Below, one piece after another: positions 7,989-18,060 of a stretch of DNA of 64,000 nucleotides (its first letter is position 1; each line of letters opens with the position of its first letter). The position numbers were made by a program, and so were the translations under genes. Source of the stretch: Pelotomaculum schinkii (GTDB lineage: Bacteria; Bacillota; Desulfotomaculia; Desulfotomaculales; Pelotomaculaceae); NCBI RefSeq assembly GCF_004369205.1, contig NZ_QFGA01000001.1:248001-312000 (forward strand), written 5' to 3'. Below the pieces are notes generated by a model. It was given only the letters and a program-made list of their open reading frames with translations, was not told the origin of the DNA and searched no databases.

Positions 7989-8966
7989 ATGTACAGTCAT
8001 TTTGATAACTTTTTAGTTTATCTGAAAGTGGAAAAGAACGCGTCCCCAAGGACTATAGAAAGCTACCAGAAGGACTTCTTCCAGGGGTTGGATTTTTTTG
8101 CTTCTTACTTGAAGAAAAAAGACCATGCTGTTGAACCAAAGGACCTCGACCACAGTATTTTCAGACTCTACCTGGGCCAGATGCAGGAACAAGGGCTGGC
8201 CAGGACCACCATGGCCAGGCGCCTTGCGGCATGGCGTTCCCTGTACCGTTATCTGAAGCGGGAGAATATCGTTGACGACAATCCCGCAGCCAGGGTCGCC
8301 AGCCCCAGACTTAAGAAAGGGTTGCCTTCTTTCTTATACGAGAATGAGATTGCCCAACTGATCGAGGCGCCTGATTTAACCCACCCGCTTGGTGTCAGGG
8401 ACCGGGCGCTGCTGGAAACGCTTTATGCCGCCGGTCTAAGGATTCATGAACTGGTATCCCTTGACTTGGCCGACCTTGATCTTGGCTCCGGCTATGTGCG
8501 GGTAATGGGAAAAAGAGCAAAAGAGAGGCTGTCGCCCATCGGCATAGAGGCCGTTACAGCTTTGCGCAGGTACCTGGCCGGTTCACGCCAGAGGCTTTTG
8601 GCAAACGCTAAACCCGCCAAAAATAAGAGCCAAGCCAACCCTGCGTCAGCCAGCGCGGTAATGCCCGGGCCGCAAAAAATCAGCGGCGCGGTATTTCTTA
8701 ACCGGTGGGGGGAGAGGCTCACGGAGCGGGGCGTGCGGAAAATCCTGAACAAATATGTGGAAGAGGTCAGCCTGGAAAGAAAGGTCAGCCCGCACACACT
8801 GAGACACTCTTTTGCCACACACCTGCTTAACGCGGGGGCTGACCTTCGCGCTGTACAGGAACTGCTCGGACATACATGCCTTTCCAGCACCCAGGTCTAT
8901 ACCCATGTTACGGGCGAAAGATTGAAAAAAGTATACCAGAGCGCCCACCCCAGGGCAAAAGAGTAA
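7989..8966 (+). CDS. xerC: Tyrosine recombinase XerC (CodV-like)
   Basis: XerC-type recombinases resolve chromosome dimers at dif. The 325-residue protein has an N-terminal SAM-like DNA-binding domain and a C-terminal catalytic domain with Arg151 (AAGLRIHEL), His269 and Arg272 (HTLRHSF), His295 (LLGH) and the nucleophile Tyr304 (TQVYTHV). Between about residues 200 and 233 there is an Ala/Lys/Asn/Pro-rich insertion not seen in compact XerC proteins. The ATG at 7989 is chosen because earlier in-frame starts would read through the dispersed repeat and give an N-terminus unlike the family. A GGGAG about 13 bases upstream is a weak ribosome site. Confidence 0.88.
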   Translation: MYSHFDNFLVYLKVEKNASPRTIESYQKDFFQGLDFFASYLKKKDHAVEPKDLDHSIFRLYLGQMQEQGLARTTMARRLAAWRSLYRYLKRENIVDDNPAARVASPRLKKGLPSFLYENEIAQLIEAPDLTHPLGVRDRALLETLYAAGLRIHELVSLDLADLDLGSGYVRVMGKRAKERLSPIGIEAVTALRRYLAGSRQRLLANAKPAKNKSQANPASASAVMPGPQKISGAVFLNRWGERLTERGVRKILNKYVEEVSLERKVSPHTLRHSFATHLLNAGADLRAVQELLGHTCLSSTQVYTHVTGERLKKVYQSAHPRAKE

Positions 8967-9019
8967 GTATAGAGCATACATGCTGCTAATAAAGCTGAAA
9001 GATGAAAAGGAGAAACCAT

Positions 9020-9550
9020 ATGTTTCATGCCACCACTATAGTCGCAGTTAAAAAAGATGGTAAAACTGCTGTCGCCGGCGACGGTCAGGTTACCTTTGGA
9101 GAAAACACAATTATCAAAAAAGGAGCCAAAAAAATCAGGCGACTCTATAAGGATAAGGTTATAGCCGGATTTGCCGGCTCAGTGGCTGACGCATTTACTC
9201 TTTTCGAAAAATTCGAAGGGAAACTTGAAGAGTTCCATGGCAACCTGCCGCGGGCTGCGGTTGAATTGGCCAAGGAGTGGCGGACGGATAAAGTGCTGCG
9301 CAAGCTTGAAGCTCTTCTGATTGTGGCCTCCAGTGAAGACCTCCTGATGATATCCGGAGGCGGTGAAGTCATCGAACCTGATGACGGGGTGGCGGCTATC
9401 GGCTCCGGCGGCCCTTACGCCCTGGCGGCGGCCCGTGCCTTGAACAGGCACACTGCTATGCCGGCCGGTGAGGTGGCCAGGCAAGCCCTGTCGATTGCTG
9501 CTGAAATCTGTGTTTACACCAATGACAATATAATTGTGGAAGAGGCCTAA
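9020..9550 (+). CDS. hslV: ATP-dependent protease subunit HslV (ClpQ)
   Basis: HslV is the proteolytic chamber of the HslUV (ClpQY) protease, a double hexamer with an N-terminal threonine nucleophile. The protein starts [10 protein letters not shown]; removal of the short propeptide would expose Thr5. It continues with GDGQVTFG, the FAGS segment and [15 protein letters not shown], and is 176 residues long, normal for the family. The ATG at 9020 follows AAGGAGA by six bases. An ATG at 9002 would add six unneeded residues. It is directly followed by its ATPase partner hslU. Confidence 0.95.
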   Translation: MFHATTIVAVKKDGKTAVAGDGQVTFGENTIIKKGAKKIRRLYKDKVIAGFAGSVADAFTLFEKFEGKLEEFHGNLPRAAVELAKEWRTDKVLRKLEALLIVASSEDLLMISGGGEVIEPDDGVAAIGSGGPYALAAARALNRHTAMPAGEVARQALSIAAEICVYTNDNIIVEEA

Positions 9551-9588
9551 AAAGATGTCCTAAATTTTTCATCTTGGAGGATTAGTAC

Positions 9589-10983
9589 ATGGAAGAATTA
9601 ACACCACGGCGTATTGTTGAAGAACTTGATAAGTATATCGTTGGCCAGAAAAACGCCAAGAAGGCGGTAGCCATTGCTCTGCGCAACCGGTTTCGCCGCA
9701 AAAAACTGGCAGCTGATTTCAGGGATGAAGTGATCCCGAAAAATATCCTGATGATTGGACCAACTGGTGTAGGCAAGACAGAGATAGCCCGGCGCCTGGC
9801 CAAACTTGTCAAAGCTCCATTTGTTAAGGTTGAGGCTACCAAATTTACAGAAGTGGGGTATGTAGGCAGGGACGTCGAGAGTATGGTCCGTGATCTGGTT
9901 GAGACCTCCATTCGCATGGTCAAACAGGAGAAATTATCAACCGTCGAGGAGAGGGCTAAAAAACAGGCGGATGAAAAGATTATTGAACTGCTGGCTCCTT
10001 ACCCGGTCCGGGAAACAACGTCACGCAATCCACTGGAAATGATTTTTGGAGCCCCCAAACCGGTTGAGCAAATAGATAAAGCACAGGAGTCCCGAATAAA
10101 GAGGATCGAATTCGAACGGGAAATATTAAAAGAGAAGCTGGAAAAAGGGGAACTGGAAAACGAAACTCTTGAGATCGAGGTTGAGGACAATAAACCTCCC
10201 ATGCTGGAGGTATTTACAGGGTCCGGCATGGAAGAGATGGGCGTTAACCTGCAGGATATGCTGGGCGGGTTGATTCCCAAGAAAAAACGCACTCGCAAAG
10301 TAACTGTACGGGAAGCCCGCGTTATTTTGACTCAATTGGAGGCCCAGAAACTAATTGATATGGACGAAGTTACTACAAAGGCAATCAAACGCGCAGAAGA
10401 AGACGGCATCATCTTCCTTGATGAGATCGATAAAATTGCCGGCCGTGAAGGTTATGGACCTGATGTTTCCAGAGGCGGGGTGCAGCGTGATATCCTTCCT
10501 ATTGTCGAAGGTTGCACTGTTGTCACAAAATACGGCCCGGTCAAAACTGACCATATTCTATTTATCGCGGCAGGCGCCTTCCACACCACCAAGCCCTCCG
10601 ACCTGATTCCGGAACTGCAGGGGCGTTTCCCGATACGTGTCGAATTAGAGAGCCTTACTCGTCCCGATTTTCAACAAATTTTGACAGAGCCAAGAAATGC
10701 AATAATCAAGCAATACACGGAGTTATTAGCCACTGAGGGGGTTATGGTTAAATTTTCGCAAGATTCTCTTGTAGAAATAGCTGATATAGCTTATACTGTT
10801 AATGAACAAACAGAAAACATAGGAGCAAGGCGGCTTTACACCATAATGGAGAAGCTTTTAGAAGATATTTCGTTTGAGGCCCCGGAGCTTTCCGGGAAGG
10901 ATATTAACCTTGAACCTAAAGATATTGTCGAAAAACTGGGTGATCTGGTAAAAAATCAGGATTTAAGTCGTTATATTTTGTGA
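9589..10983 (+). CDS. hslU: HslUV protease ATPase subunit HslU (ClpY)
   Basis: HslU is the AAA+ unfoldase that feeds substrates into HslV. The 464-residue protein has Walker A GPTGVGKT at 57-64, Walker B IIFLDEID, the pore-type motif GYVGRDVES and the C-terminal end SRYIL that inserts into HslV. A charged I-domain rich in Glu/Lys occupies the middle. TTGGAGG lies eight bases before the ATG. The gene follows hslV by 38 bases and precedes codY, an operon order shared with Bacillus. Confidence 0.96.
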   Translation: MEELTPRRIVEELDKYIVGQKNAKKAVAIALRNRFRRKKLAADFRDEVIPKNILMIGPTGVGKTEIARRLAKLVKAPFVKVEATKFTEVGYVGRDVESMVRDLVETSIRMVKQEKLSTVEERAKKQADEKIIELLAPYPVRETTSRNPLEMIFGAPKPVEQIDKAQESRIKRIEFEREILKEKLEKGELENETLEIEVEDNKPPMLEVFTGSGMEEMGVNLQDMLGGLIPKKKRTRKVTVREARVILTQLEAQKLIDMDEVTTKAIKRAEEDGIIFLDEIDKIAGREGYGPDVSRGGVQRDILPIVEGCTVVTKYGPVKTDHILFIAAGAFHTTKPSDLIPELQGRFPIRVELESLTRPDFQQILTEPRNAIIKQYTELLATEGVMVKFSQDSLVEIADIAYTVNEQTENIGARRLYTIMEKLLEDISFEAPELSGKDINLEPKDIVEKLGDLVKNQDLSRYIL

Positions 10984-11001
10984 CGTAGAAAGAGGGACAG
11001 A

Positions 11002-11781
11002 ATGAGAGCGCTACTTGAAAGAACAAGGGCAATCAATAAGCTTCTACAAAAATCAGCTGGAAATACTGATTTTAACGAAGTGGCAAGTGTTTTGAGCGAC
11101 AACATTGAATCCAGCATCTACATTTTGGATCGAAACGGTAAAGTCGTTGGTTATGCCTATCTTAAGGGCTTGACCTGCGATATTATGAAAGACATCGTTG
11201 AAGGCAAGGGTGGTTTTCCGGAAGACTATAACGAATACTTGATGAGAATCAATGAAACTTACGCCAACTATTGCCAGACCGCAAACGCCTGTGTCTTTGC
11301 AGAAAAACGTTGTCTCTTCAATAATAAAATTACTACCACGGTGCCCATCATAGGCGCCGGATCCAGGCTGGGTACATTAATACTGGCAAAGTTTGACAAG
11401 CATTTTACGGATGAGGACATTATTTTGGCTGAATACGGCGCTACTGTTGTCGGAATGGAGATGTTGCGGGCCAGAACCGAAAGAATGGAAGAAGAGGCTC
11501 GCAAAAGAGCAGCAGTCCAAATTGCCCTTGGCACTCTATCGTATTCCGAAATGGATGCCGTACAGCATATTTTTGAGCAGTTGGAAGGGGAGGAGGGCCT
11601 CCTCGTTGCCAGTAAGATTGCTGACAGGGTGGGCATCACTCGCTCGGTGATTGTCAATGCGTTGCGCAAATTTGAAAGCGCCGGGGTCATTGAATCAAAA
11701 TCACTGGGTATGAAGGGCACCTATATACGCGTCCTGAACGAAAGGCTCCTGGAGGAGTTGAGTAAAATCAGACAGCATTAG
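11002..11781 (+). CDS. codY: GTP-sensing global transcription repressor CodY
   Basis: CodY represses nitrogen and stationary-phase genes when GTP and branched-chain amino acids are plentiful. The 259-residue length is the family norm. An N-terminal GAF-type domain (to about residue 155) is linked by a helix to a C-terminal winged helix-turn-helix containing [20 protein letters not shown] and [14 protein letters not shown] precedes the ATG. It ends the xerC-hslVU-codY run and is followed by a strong terminator. In Bacillus subtilis the flagellar operon comes next; here rpsB follows directly. Confidence 0.95.
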   Translation: MRALLERTRAINKLLQKSAGNTDFNEVASVLSDNIESSIYILDRNGKVVGYAYLKGLTCDIMKDIVEGKGGFPEDYNEYLMRINETYANYCQTANACVFAEKRCLFNNKITTTVPIIGAGSRLGTLILAKFDKHFTDEDIILAEYGATVVGMEMLRARTERMEEEARKRAAVQIALGTLSYSEMDAVQHIFEQLEGEEGLLVASKIADRVGITRSVIVNALRKFESAGVIESKSLGMKGTYIRVLNERLLEELSKIRQH

Positions 11782-11832
11782 GTAGCGTCGATCCAATAGC
11801 ATGATTTTGGATCTTACAACAAAAACATTCTT

Positions 11833-11867
11833 AAAGAGTAGATCCACAAAGGGATCTACTCTTTTTT
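11833..11867 (+). terminator. Rho-independent terminator after codY
   Basis: A perfect 10-bp stem (GAGTAGATCC / GGATCTACTC) with the loop ACAAAG is flanked by AAA and a run of six T. It closes the dprA-codY block and insulates rpsB. Confidence 0.9.
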
Positions 11868-11881
11868 CAAAAGAAAGAAGC

Positions 11882-11910
11882 TTGCGCCAGAAATACAACT
11901 ATGGTAAAAT
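11882..11910 (+). promoter_or_regulatory. Probable promoter of rpsB
   Basis: TTGCGC (11882-11887) and TAAAAT (11905-11910) are 17 bases apart, downstream of the codY terminator. Transcription from about 11917 would give a leader of about 105 bases before the rpsB ATG, long enough for an S2 autoregulatory leader. In the leader an ATG at 11979 opens a 14-codon frame whose TAA stop overlaps the rpsB start as TAATG. Confidence 0.55.
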
Positions 11911-12022
11911 ACAACCTGGTGTAAATTACGCACGTTGTTGGATTTTTGCAGAGGTGCCCTTTGCGGATCTGCTTAAAGATGAAGACAGCGGAGGATGCAA
12001 CCATGGGAAGGAGGTGTGATTA

Positions 12023-12721
12023 ATGGCTGTAATATCTATGAAGCAACTATTGGAAGCAGGGGTTCATTTCGGCCATCAGACCCGTCGCTGGAATCCCAAA
12101 ATGGCCTCCTATATATTTACAGACCGCAACGGCATCTATATTATTGACTTGCAGAAGACAGTCAGAAAGGTTGAGGAAGCTTATAACTTTGTAAAGCAGC
12201 TTTCCGCCGAGGGTGACAACATCCTGTTCGTCGGTACCAAGAAGCAGGCGCAGGAAGCGGTACGTGAAGAAGCGGAGCGCTGCGGCATGTTTTATGTGAA
12301 CCAGCGTTGGCTGGGCGGCATGTTAACCAATTTCCAGACCATCCGGAAGCGCATTGACAGGTTGCACGAGCTGGAAAAAATGGAGGCTAACGGCACTCTT
12401 GAGGTTTTGCCTAAAAAAGAGGTCGCCGAGTTGATGCATGAAAAGGAAAAACTGCAGAAATTCTTAGGCGGCATCAAAGACATGAGGCGCCTGCCCGCAG
12501 CGCTTTTTATTATTGACCCGCGTAAAGAGCGCATTGCTGTAGCCGAGGCGCGCAAGTTGGGTATTCCTATTGTAGCGATTGTGGATACCAACTGCGATCC
12601 GGACGAAGTAGACTACGTCATACCCGGCAATGACGACGCCATCAGAGCAGTCCGGCTGCTTACCGGTAAAATGGCGGAGGCTGTTCTGGAAGGAAAACAG
12701 GGCGAACAGCTTGCAGAATAA
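12023..12721 (+). CDS. rpsB: 30S ribosomal protein S2
   Basis: S2 binds the 30S head-body junction and is needed for S1 and initiation. The 232-residue protein begins with the family run [20 protein letters not shown] and contains [12 protein letters not shown] and [21 protein letters not shown] lies seven bases before the ATG. It is followed by a terminator-like hairpin and then tsf, the common rpsB-tsf arrangement in which the hairpin trims the S2:EF-Ts ratio. Confidence 0.97.
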   Translation: MAVISMKQLLEAGVHFGHQTRRWNPKMASYIFTDRNGIYIIDLQKTVRKVEEAYNFVKQLSAEGDNILFVGTKKQAQEAVREEAERCGMFYVNQRWLGGMLTNFQTIRKRIDRLHELEKMEANGTLEVLPKKEVAELMHEKEKLQKFLGGIKDMRRLPAALFIIDPRKERIAVAEARKLGIPIVAIVDTNCDPDEVDYVIPGNDDAIRAVRLLTGKMAEAVLEGKQGEQLAE

Positions 12722-12733
12722 AAGTGTGTAGCG

Positions 12734-12774
12734 AGGTGGGGGTTAGTCTTAAGAGGTTACCCCTGCCTTTTTTT
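12734..12774 (+). terminator. Terminator or attenuator between rpsB and tsf
   Basis: AGGTGGGGG pairs with CCCCTGCCT (two G-T pairs) around a loop of about 17 bases and is followed by seven T. It lies inside the rpsB-tsf unit, so partial read-through is likely. Confidence 0.65.
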
Positions 12775-12879
12775 CTGTCCTGGGGTTTTAGTAATATATG
12801 GATAAACAAGGTTAATCATGGACATACTTAAAATTACAATAATTTACACTCAATTAGACTAATTTAAGGAGGGGTTATT

Positions 12880-13539
12880 ATGTCTGTACCAGCAAGTTTT
12901 GTGAAAGAACTTCGTGAGCGCACCGGAGCGGGTATGATGGATTGTAAAAAAGCCCTTGCCGAAAGCGGTGGCGATATTGATAAAGCCGCCGACTATTTAA
13001 GGGAAAAAGGGCTAGCGGCTGCAGCTAAAAAAGCCGGCAGGATAGCCGCCGAAGGCCTCGTTGAATCTTACATACACGGCGGGGGCCGTATTGGGGTTCT
13101 GGTAGAGGTAAATTGTGAAACTGATTTTGTAGCCAAAACTGATGAGTTTAAGGCTTTGGTTAAAGATATAGCTATGCAGATCGCGGCTGCCAAACCTGAG
13201 TTTGTGAAAAGGGAAGAAGTCCCTGCGGAAGCTCTGGAACATGAGAAGGCCATACTGCGGGCACAGGCCCTGAACGAGGGCAAGCCTGCCAATATCGTTG
13301 AAAAAATGGTTGAAGGACGTGTGGAAAAGTACTTCAAAGAAGTCTGCCTGCTGGAACAGCCCTTCATCAAGGAACCGGATATGTCCATTAAACAGCTCCT
13401 AACGGAAAAGATTTCTAAAATTGGCGAAAATATCAGCATCAGGCGTTTCACACGCTATGAACTGGGTGAGGGTATCGAGAAGAAGCAGTCAGACCTGGCG
13501 GCAGAGGTGGCAGAGGCCACACGAAATGTCTGCAAGTAA
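12880..13539 (+). CDS. tsf: Elongation factor Ts
   Basis: EF-Ts exchanges GDP for GTP on EF-Tu. The protein starts with the UBA-like domain ([19 protein letters not shown]) and includes the core motif [13 protein letters not shown]. At 219 residues it is the short form, lacking much of the second core subdomain found in the roughly 290-residue Bacillus protein, as in several other thermophilic or clostridial lineages. A strong AAGGAGGGG precedes the ATG. Confidence 0.95.
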   Translation: MSVPASFVKELRERTGAGMMDCKKALAESGGDIDKAADYLREKGLAAAAKKAGRIAAEGLVESYIHGGGRIGVLVEVNCETDFVAKTDEFKALVKDIAMQIAAAKPEFVKREEVPAEALEHEKAILRAQALNEGKPANIVEKMVEGRVEKYFKEVCLLEQPFIKEPDMSIKQLLTEKISKIGENISIRRFTRYELGEGIEKKQSDLAAEVAEATRNVCK

Positions 13540-13573
13540 AATTTTATAAAAGGATTTTAAGCTGATATTGTAG

Positions 13574-14887
<1,314 letters not shown>

Positions 14888-14888
<1 letters not shown>

Positions 14889-15097
14889 TGGATAGCATTC
14901 CTGATATAACAGGTTTTTATCTGGATGAAGCGCTCCAGATATGCAAGGATAACGGGTATCAGGTAAGTGTTGTGTTCACCCGGCCTGATAAGCTGTCGCC
15001 GGAGGGAAAACCAAGGGTGGTACGCTTTCAAAAGGTCTCGATATATACAGGGGTGATTACTGTCGTTCTAGAGGAAGGGATGAAAGGAGGTGGATAA
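14888..15097 (+). CDS. Small PASTA-like protein, function unknown
   Basis: This 69-residue protein is not a recognised named gene. Its N-terminal half reads like a PASTA repeat (PDITGFYLDEALQICKDNGY), and the C-terminal half ends with a hydrophobic strand (GVITVVLEEG) as PASTA units do. No signal peptide or membrane segment is visible, which is unusual because PASTA repeats normally sit outside the membrane on Ser/Thr kinases or PBPs. The start overlaps the frr stop by one base (TAATG) and the next gene, a tiny ferredoxin, begins five bases after its stop. It is probably co-translated with frr. The coding call is fairly firm; the fold is by eye. Confidence 0.75.
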
Positions 15098-15101
15098 AGA
15101 A

Positions 15102-15269
15102 GTGGCATACAAAATTACAGATGAATGCCTTGCTTGCGGCGCCTGCATGGATTCCTGCCCGGTTGAAGCTATTAGCGAAGGTGATATCTATAAGATTGAC
15201 CCAGATAAATGTGAAAGCTGTGGAGCTTGTGCTGATGCCTGTCCGACAGGCGCGATTGTTGAAGAGTAG
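15102..15269 (+). CDS. 2[4Fe-4S] ferredoxin, 55 residues
   Basis: A clostridial-type ferredoxin carrying two CxxCxxCxxxCP clusters: Cys9, 12, 15, 19 and Cys37, 40, 43, 47. It would pass low-potential electrons in the cytoplasm. The length is exactly that of classic clostridial ferredoxins. The start is GTG, with AAGGAGGTGG about eight to ten bases upstream inside the end of the PASTA-like gene. A hairpin follows the stop. The electron partner is not apparent from the neighbours; nearby uppS and cdsA do not need ferredoxin, while IspG at 20388 is an Fe-S enzyme that does take electrons from ferredoxin or flavodoxin. Confidence 0.93.
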   Translation: MAYKITDECLACGACMDSCPVEAISEGDIYKIDPDKCESCGACADACPTGAIVEE

Positions 15270-15275
15270 AGGACG

Positions 15276-15306
15276 GACCCCCTCACAAGCGAGGGGGTCG
15301 TTTATA
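15276..15306 (+). terminator. Terminator-like hairpin after the ferredoxin
   Basis: The 9-bp perfect stem GACCCCCTC / GAGGGGGTC has an ACAAGC loop. The tail GTTTATAT is only weakly T-rich, so termination may be partial before uppS. Confidence 0.65.
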
Positions 15307-15335
15307 TATGATGTTTTGTAAGGGTGGTCCCGAAG

Positions 15336-16145
15336 TTGGACAATATTTTAATGTTCAAGCAGTATTTCGATTTCTGGCGCAAAAAAAACACCGGTAAAAT
15401 TAAAGAGGCCGAGGTCGAGAGACTGATAAACGAGGTTGACAGAAAAAAACTGCCCAGGCATATTGCCATTATTATGGACGGCAACGGCCGGTGGGCTTTA
15501 CGGCGTGGTATGTCTCGATCCTACGGCCACCGTGCTGGCGTAGAGTCACTCAGGGACATAGTTAAAGTCTGCTCCGAATTAAAAGTGAAAATATTAACGG
15601 TTTACGCATTTTCAACAGAGAACTGGAAGAGACCCCGTGAAGAAGTTGACATTTTAATGGACCTCCTGGTGGAGTATTTTAACCGGGAAATTGAGGAGCT
15701 TAATAAAAACAGGGTAAGGGTAAACCCCATCGGCAGGTTGCATGAACTACCGCCCGCAACACTTGAGGCGCTTAAAATGGGAGCTGAGCGGACGCGTGGC
15801 AATGACGGATTGATTTTGAACGTGGCCTTTAACTACGGGGGACGGCAGGAGATAGTAGATACAGTCAGAGCGGTAGTCGCTGATGTCTTAAGCGGCAAAT
15901 TAAGCGCGGCCGATATTGAAGAGCGGGCTATTTCCGAACGGCTTTATACGGCCGGGCAGCCAGATCCGGATTTGCTGATTCGCCCGGCCGGGGATTTTAG
16001 GATTAGCAACTTTTTACTATGGCAGCTTGCCTACACAGAGTTTTGGATTTCTCCTGTTATGTGGCCTGATTTTCGCAGGATTGACCTGATTAACGCGATT
16101 TTAGAATTTCAGCGGCGGGAACGCCGTTTTGGAGGCTTAAAGTAA
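15336..16145 (+). CDS. uppS: Undecaprenyl diphosphate synthase (cis-prenyltransferase)
   Basis: UppS condenses eight isopentenyl units onto farnesyl diphosphate to make the C55 lipid carrier for wall synthesis. The catalytic motif IIMDGNGRWA is near residue 50 and the C-terminal signature RPAGDFRISNFLLWQLAYTE is complete. The TTG at 15336 is chosen because AAGGGTGG lies eight bases upstream; a GTG at 15324 overlaps that site, and an ATG at 15351 is also possible. The N-terminal extension before LPRHIAIIMDG is about 40 residues. It begins the uppS-cdsA-dxr-rseP envelope cluster. Confidence 0.94.
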   Translation: MDNILMFKQYFDFWRKKNTGKIKEAEVERLINEVDRKKLPRHIAIIMDGNGRWALRRGMSRSYGHRAGVESLRDIVKVCSELKVKILTVYAFSTENWKRPREEVDILMDLLVEYFNREIEELNKNRVRVNPIGRLHELPPATLEALKMGAERTRGNDGLILNVAFNYGGRQEIVDTVRAVVADVLSGKLSAADIEERAISERLYTAGQPDPDLLIRPAGDFRISNFLLWQLAYTEFWISPVMWPDFRRIDLINAILEFQRRERRFGGLK

Positions 16146-16178
16146 CAATGGGGATAACCCCGACGGGTCGGTGAAAAT

Positions 16179-16967
16179 GTGCTCTGGCAAAGAATAATGA
16201 GTGCCCTGTTGGGCATCCCGCTGGTTGTACTTGCGGTTTGGCATGGTGGAATCCCGCTATTATTTTTAATTGGCGTCCTGAGCATGCTTGGAATAAAGGA
16301 AATGATGCAAATTCTGGCCAAGCTTGGCTTGAACCCGTTGTTATGGCTGGCAGTAGCAGGCGGTCTAATCCTGATCAGCGGAGTTTACCTGTACAGTGAC
16401 GGCTATCCGGGGCCTACCATTACCATCATTCTATTCCTGCACCTGATTGCGACGGTCACCTTTTACCCTCGTTACTCGCTGCTTGACGGCGCCGGTACCC
16501 TGATGAGTACATTGTACGTGGGTCTTTTAACTTACCTGTACCTGCTGCGGTCTCTGCCGGATGGTTGGATATGGCTGATATTTATGCTCGCCTGCACCTG
16601 GGCCTGCGATACCGCAGCATATTTTGTGGGTACGGCCTTTGGCAAGAGGAAAATCGCTCCGGTTTTAAGCCCCAAGAAGTCACTGGAAGGCGCCATCGGC
16701 GGGCTGGCCGGAAGTGTACTAACAAGCTGCTTGTTTGCATACATATATCCATTCTTATCTGTTCCTAAGATGCTGCTGCTGGGTCTCCTGGTGGGACTGG
16801 CTTCTGAAGTCGGCGACCTGCTTGAATCAGCGTTTAAAAGGCAGGCGGGGATAAAAGATTCTAGCATGCTGATACCCGGCCATGGGGGAATATTGGACCG
16901 CATCGACAGTTGGTTGTTTACAGCTCCGCTGGTATATTATTTCGTACTGTTGTTTATTATAAATTGA
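16179..16967 (+). CDS. cdsA: Phosphatidate cytidylyltransferase
   Basis: CdsA makes CDP-diacylglycerol from phosphatidic acid and CTP, the precursor of phosphatidylglycerol and related lipids. The 262-residue protein has seven or eight predicted membrane helices and the full family signature SAFKRQAGIKDSSMLIPGHG plus GILDRID near the C-terminus. The GTG start gives the usual short cytoplasmic lead (LWQRIMSAL) and is preceded by GGTGA. It sits between uppS and a membrane transporter-like gene. Confidence 0.94.
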   Translation: MLWQRIMSALLGIPLVVLAVWHGGIPLLFLIGVLSMLGIKEMMQILAKLGLNPLLWLAVAGGLILISGVYLYSDGYPGPTITIILFLHLIATVTFYPRYSLLDGAGTLMSTLYVGLLTYLYLLRSLPDGWIWLIFMLACTWACDTAAYFVGTAFGKRKIAPVLSPKKSLEGAIGGLAGSVLTSCLFAYIYPFLSVPKMLLLGLLVGLASEVGDLLESAFKRQAGIKDSSMLIPGHGGILDRIDSWLFTAPLVYYFVLLFIIN

Positions 16968-16983
16968 ATGGGGGTGGTAAAAG

Positions 16984-18024
16984 TTGCCAAAGCCAATCTT
17001 GCTGATTGTTTATGCCGCCATTGTGATATTGGTGTTTATGGCGGCCTATGTTTACGTGCTTCCAATTTTTGTGCCTTTTATCATCGCCCTTTTTTTTACC
17101 GCGCTGATGGAGCCGTTGATACGGTTAATCCAGCGCAGGTCGCGTATGCCCCGCGGTTTTGCGGTACTGCTTACTATGTTTGTTGTATTTGGCGGCATCG
17201 GCGTAGTTTTTTCAGCAATAATTCTCAAGCTGGTCGCTGAATTAATTCAGCTCTCTGTTTCTCTGCCTGGCGTGGCGGCGGAAATAAGTCTCTATTACCA
17301 GTTTTTTATTGATAGAGTAACTGCCTTTTACATCACACTTCCACCGGGGGTTACTTCGTCCCTGGAACAGAATATTTCCATTCTGACTGCCAACTTACAG
17401 AGTCTGATTACCAAGTCGGCAAACTCAATTATTGACTTTCTCTCAATTGTACCCGGCACCTTCACCATCATGCTCGTCAGCTTATTGGCCACCTATTTCC
17501 TGGCCCGCGACCGGCAATTGATTATTGGGCTCTTGCTCCGGTATATTCCTGCGCCCTGGGGCGAAAAAACGGTTGCCATTCTGCAGGAGATAACCGCAGC
17601 CTTCATTGGATACCTGAGGGCGCAGGCGGTGCTGGTACTGATTACGATCGTGCTCAGCGTTACCGGACTCTACCTTATTGGAGCAGACTATGCTCTCACC
17701 ATGGGGCTTTTGATCGGCGTTTTTGATATGATACCGGTCCTGGGGCCGGCCACGATTTATGTTCCCTGGATAATCTGGTCGTTTGTCACAGGCGCTACCG
17801 CCTTTGGCGTCAAATTGACCATATTGTACGGGTTAGTGCTGGTGGTAAGGCAGGTTTTGGAAGCTAAAATTGTCTCAGCCAACCTCGGCCTGCACCCCCT
17901 GGAAACACTGCTCGCCATGTATGCGGGACTTAAAACGATTGGCCTGGCCGGCCTTATATTGGGTCCTATTATCTTGATTGGCGGTAAGGCAGTTATGAAG
18001 GCGGTAAGATCACCCCAAAGATAA
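16984..18024 (+). CDS. AI-2E/YtvI-family membrane protein
   Basis: This 346-residue protein belongs to the AI-2E transporter family, which includes the Bacillus sporulation protein YtvI. It has two N-terminal helices (residues 5-45), a third around 60-80, a soluble middle segment and four or five helices in the C-terminal half. The conserved late motif IGVFDMIPVLGPATIYVPW is seen near residue 240. The TTG start follows GGGGGTGG. Family members export small molecules or ions; the substrate cannot be told from sequence. It lies between cdsA and dxr, where Bacillus has no such gene. Confidence 0.85.
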   Translation: MPKPILLIVYAAIVILVFMAAYVYVLPIFVPFIIALFFTALMEPLIRLIQRRSRMPRGFAVLLTMFVVFGGIGVVFSAIILKLVAELIQLSVSLPGVAAEISLYYQFFIDRVTAFYITLPPGVTSSLEQNISILTANLQSLITKSANSIIDFLSIVPGTFTIMLVSLLATYFLARDRQLIIGLLLRYIPAPWGEKTVAILQEITAAFIGYLRAQAVLVLITIVLSVTGLYLIGADYALTMGLLIGVFDMIPVLGPATIYVPWIIWSFVTGATAFGVKLTILYGLVLVVRQVLEAKIVSANLGLHPLETLLAMYAGLKTIGLAGLILGPIILIGGKAVMKAVRSPQR

Positions 18025-18060
18025 TTTTCGTACTTATAACTATAATAGGAGCAAAGTATA

